From Lentibacillus amyloliquefaciens (GTDB taxonomy: Bacteria > Bacillota > Bacilli > Bacillales > Amphibacillaceae), in the NCBI RefSeq assembly GCF_001307805.1, contig NZ_CP013862.1, forward strand, positions 3,782,001 to 3,846,000: a stretch of DNA of 64,000 nucleotides, read 5' to 3'. A program made the translations under genes and the position numbers. The notes under the pieces are model-generated. The model was not told the origin of the DNA. It worked only from the letters and a program-made list of their open reading frames with translations, and did not search any database. Positions 62,896 to 64,000 of this stretch are shown piece by piece; the stretch's first letter is position 1, and each line of letters starts with the position of its first letter.

Positions 62896-63168
62896 ATGCC
62901 GGCGAGTTTCAGCGTCAAAGCCGGTGACACCAAAGAGCCTTTAATGTTACAGCTTTTGAACGGCGGCGAACCGGAAAATTTATATGATTGTCGTGTTAGG
63001 TTTTATTGCACTAATGGCATCAAAGGTGATGCAGAAATACGAGATGAAGAAAACGGAATCGTGTGGTATGTATTTAGTGAAAACGAAGTGTCTGATGTAG
63101 GTATATATAAAGCTGAATTTGAAGTGATTTATCCAGATTTTCATACACAGACATTTCAACAGATATGA
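62896..63168 (+). CDS. Baseplate upper protein-like (BppU N-terminal domain)
   Basis: 90 residues. F-S-V-K-A-G-D-T-K-E-P-L and V-R-F-Y-C-T-N, V-S-D-V-G-I-Y-K-A-E-F-E-V fit the immunoglobulin-like BppU domain, but there is no long C-terminal part. ATG 62896 is 7 bases after AAGGAGG; ATG 62890 is closer. It may be a stand-alone baseplate attachment domain or a shortened gene. Confidence 0.65.
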   Translation: MPASFSVKAGDTKEPLMLQLLNGGEPENLYDCRVRFYCTNGIKGDAEIRDEENGIVWYVFSENEVSDVGIYKAEFEVIYPDFHTQTFQQI

Positions 63169-63251
63169 TTGCAAAAGCTGAAAGCTATGGATTAGAATCT
63201 ACTGTTCTGTATTTTGAGTACCTTGTTCAAAAAGGTAAATTACAAATGTAA
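63165..63251 (+). CDS. Small protein coupled to the BppU-like gene
   Basis: 28 residues starting in ATGA overlap with the previous stop: M-I-A-K-A-E-S-Y-G-L-E-S-T-V-L-Y-F-E-Y-L. Helical. It is either a separate small gene or the shifted C terminus of the preceding protein. Confidence 0.4.
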   Translation: MIAKAESYGLESTVLYFEYLVQKGKLQM

Positions 63252-63286
63252 TACTCAACTAACTGATATCGAGATCGGAATAACAC

Positions 63287-63310
63287 AAGCGCTCATAACG
63301 GGCGCTTTTT
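63287..63310 (+). terminator. Hairpin terminator inside the tail region
   Basis: AAGCGC (63287-63292) pairs with GCGCTT (63302-63307), then TTTC. It lies between the BppU-like block and the fibre-like gene, unusual inside a late operon. Confidence 0.6.
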
Positions 63311-63331
63311 CTTATGAAAGGAAGTGATTTA

Positions 63332-63823
63332 ATGGCCGAATTAATACAAGAAACTGACTCACTTAATAAAGGTAGAGTTAAGTTAAATAACGCCATCAAT
63401 GATGCCGAAACTGCCAGGAATACATCAGAGAACGCGGATGATAAAGCAGATCAGGCATTGTTTAATTCAGAATCTACACAAGACCAATTAGACCAGGTTG
63501 TCATAGATGGCGATTCATCAGTCGAAGCAGCACAAGCCCGTGTGGATGTAAATGGAGAATCACACCAAACACTTAAAGAACGAATTGATGATGATTACAG
63601 CGATTTGCTACAAGTCGATGAACAAATAGGAACAACCACATTCACGCGAACAAACGGATTGGTCAGTCAAATAACAACGCCAACCAAAGATGTCACATTC
63701 ACACGTGATGCTGATGGTGTGGTTACAAGTATTACTGAAGTCAAAGCAAATAAAACAGTCGAAACAACATTTACTCGTGATTCAGACGGCGTTGTACAGT
63801 CTATCGATAAGGTGGTGGTTTGA
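63332..63823 (+). CDS. Tail fibre/baseplate-type protein
   Basis: 163 residues, ATG 63332 after AAGGAAGTG. The first 90 residues are a coiled coil rich in Ala/Asp/Asn (T-S-E-N-A-D-D-K-A-D-Q-A-L). The rest has three repeats of F-T-R-x-x-D/N-G-x-V-x-x-I (residues 101-160), beta hairpin-like. Similar proteins act as small fibres or attachment parts. The exact role is unknown. Confidence 0.65.
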   Translation: MAELIQETDSLNKGRVKLNNAINDAETARNTSENADDKADQALFNSESTQDQLDQVVIDGDSSVEAAQARVDVNGESHQTLKERIDDDYSDLLQVDEQIGTTTFTRTNGLVSQITTPTKDVTFTRDADGVVTSITEVKANKTVETTFTRDSDGVVQSIDKVVV

Positions 63824-64000
63824 TGTTTACAGAGATTTTGAATAGTTTTTTGAATGTAAGGAATAAGGTTAAAGACATTAACGGTAATTGGGTTGACCAA
63901 ACCAAACTGAAAGAAACACAAACAACAGCGCACGGTTCACAAATAGCTATGACGAATGGTGATGTGCCGGTTTTCGAGATTTGGGATAAGAAAGTCATTA
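63823..64000 (+). CDS. Phage structural protein, N-terminal part (cut by window end)
   Basis: ATG overlaps the preceding stop (TGATG). The visible 59 residues begin with F-T-E-I-L-N-S-F-L-N-V-R-N-K-V and include Q-I-A-M-T-N-G-D-V-P-V-F-E. It belongs to the tail/baseplate region. Function unknown. Confidence 0.5.
   Translation, partial: MFTEILNSFLNVRNKVKDINGNWVDQTKLKETQTTAHGSQIAMTNGDVPVFEIWDKKVI

Larger units (their letters stand above)
33920..64000. mobile_element. Siphovirus prophage (left part, right end outside the window)
   Basis: An integrase next to the 3' end of ssrA, a CI/Cro-type switch, an early replication block, a dUTPase, a late regulator and an HK97-type head-tail module in canonical order identify a temperate siphovirus of the HNH/cos type. 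All modules up to the baseplate look intact. Lysis genes, the rest of the tail and the right att site are beyond the window. Confidence 0.93.

Overview
The window looks like a chromosome segment of a low-GC Gram-positive of the family Bacillaceae, probably a salt-tolerant relative of Virgibacillus, Lentibacillus or Oceanobacillus. The evidence is the Bacillus-type gene orders rpoN(sigL)-glutaredoxin-cggR-gapA-pgk-tpiA-gpmI-eno and secG-esterase-rnr-smpB-ssrA, TTG/GTG starts with strong AGGAGG sites, and a dispersed non-coding repeat that I associate with this family. The genus is inferred.

Layout. (1) 1-8.8 kb: an AT-rich accessory block. It holds the tail of a 3-hydroxyacyl-CoA dehydrogenase, a decayed integrase, and a cluster of a GntR/UTRA regulator, an octopine/opine dehydrogenase-family enzyme, a TAXI-type TRAP binding lipoprotein, a fused TRAP permease and an M29/NicX-fold metalloenzyme. 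Two palindromes TGTCCGGACA lie in tandem 100-bp repeats, and a cre-like site inside an inverted repeat precedes the dehydrogenase. A 429-bp defective IS has split a hairpin terminator between the binding protein and the permease. The block ends at a 3' fragment of a tRNA-Arg gene, which suggests a decayed integrative island. (2) 9-33.5 kb: core chromosome. An amino-acid-oxidase-type flavoenzyme, sigma-54, the CggR-controlled glycolytic operon with a well-conserved double CggR operator, a phosphodiesterase-like enzyme, a nucleoside hydrolase, a nitroreductase, PTS enzyme I without HPr beside it, a lipase, secG, an esterase, RNase R, a ZIP transporter, an ECF sigma/anti-sigma pair, and smpB. Five copies or fragments of one repeat family fill the large intergenic gaps. 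(3) 33.6-33.9 kb: tmRNA (ssrA). (4) 33.9 kb to the end: left and central part of a siphovirus prophage integrated at the 3' end of ssrA.

Prophage organisation. A leftward integrase/repressor block faces a rightward early operon through a divergent switch with repeated operators. The integrase gene has a LexA-type box (GAAC-N4-GTTC) before it. The early operon starts with a Cro-like protein, then a 150-nt long inverted repeat just before an antirepressor, then many small genes, including a TM2 membrane protein and several very short membrane peptides. Replication and recombination genes follow: Gam-like, Sak4-like ATPase, SF2 helicase, DUF669 and a P4/D5-type primase-helicase. Seven copies of GGAAGGGT around an AT-rich stretch directly after the primase are a candidate origin. 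Next come a VRR-NUC nuclease, small genes, a dimeric dUTPase with an inserted zinc knuckle, a RinA-like late regulator, and the HNH-terminase-HK97 head-tail module. The tail chaperone gene carries a dnaX-type -1 frameshift signal. The tape measure has sixteen exact 11-residue repeats. The window ends inside the tail/baseplate region.

The items most worth follow-up are the putative opine uptake and cleavage cluster with its control sites, the prophage palindromic leader, the iteron array, and a small protein between portal and protease with a canonical EF-hand loop and a histidine-rich patch.
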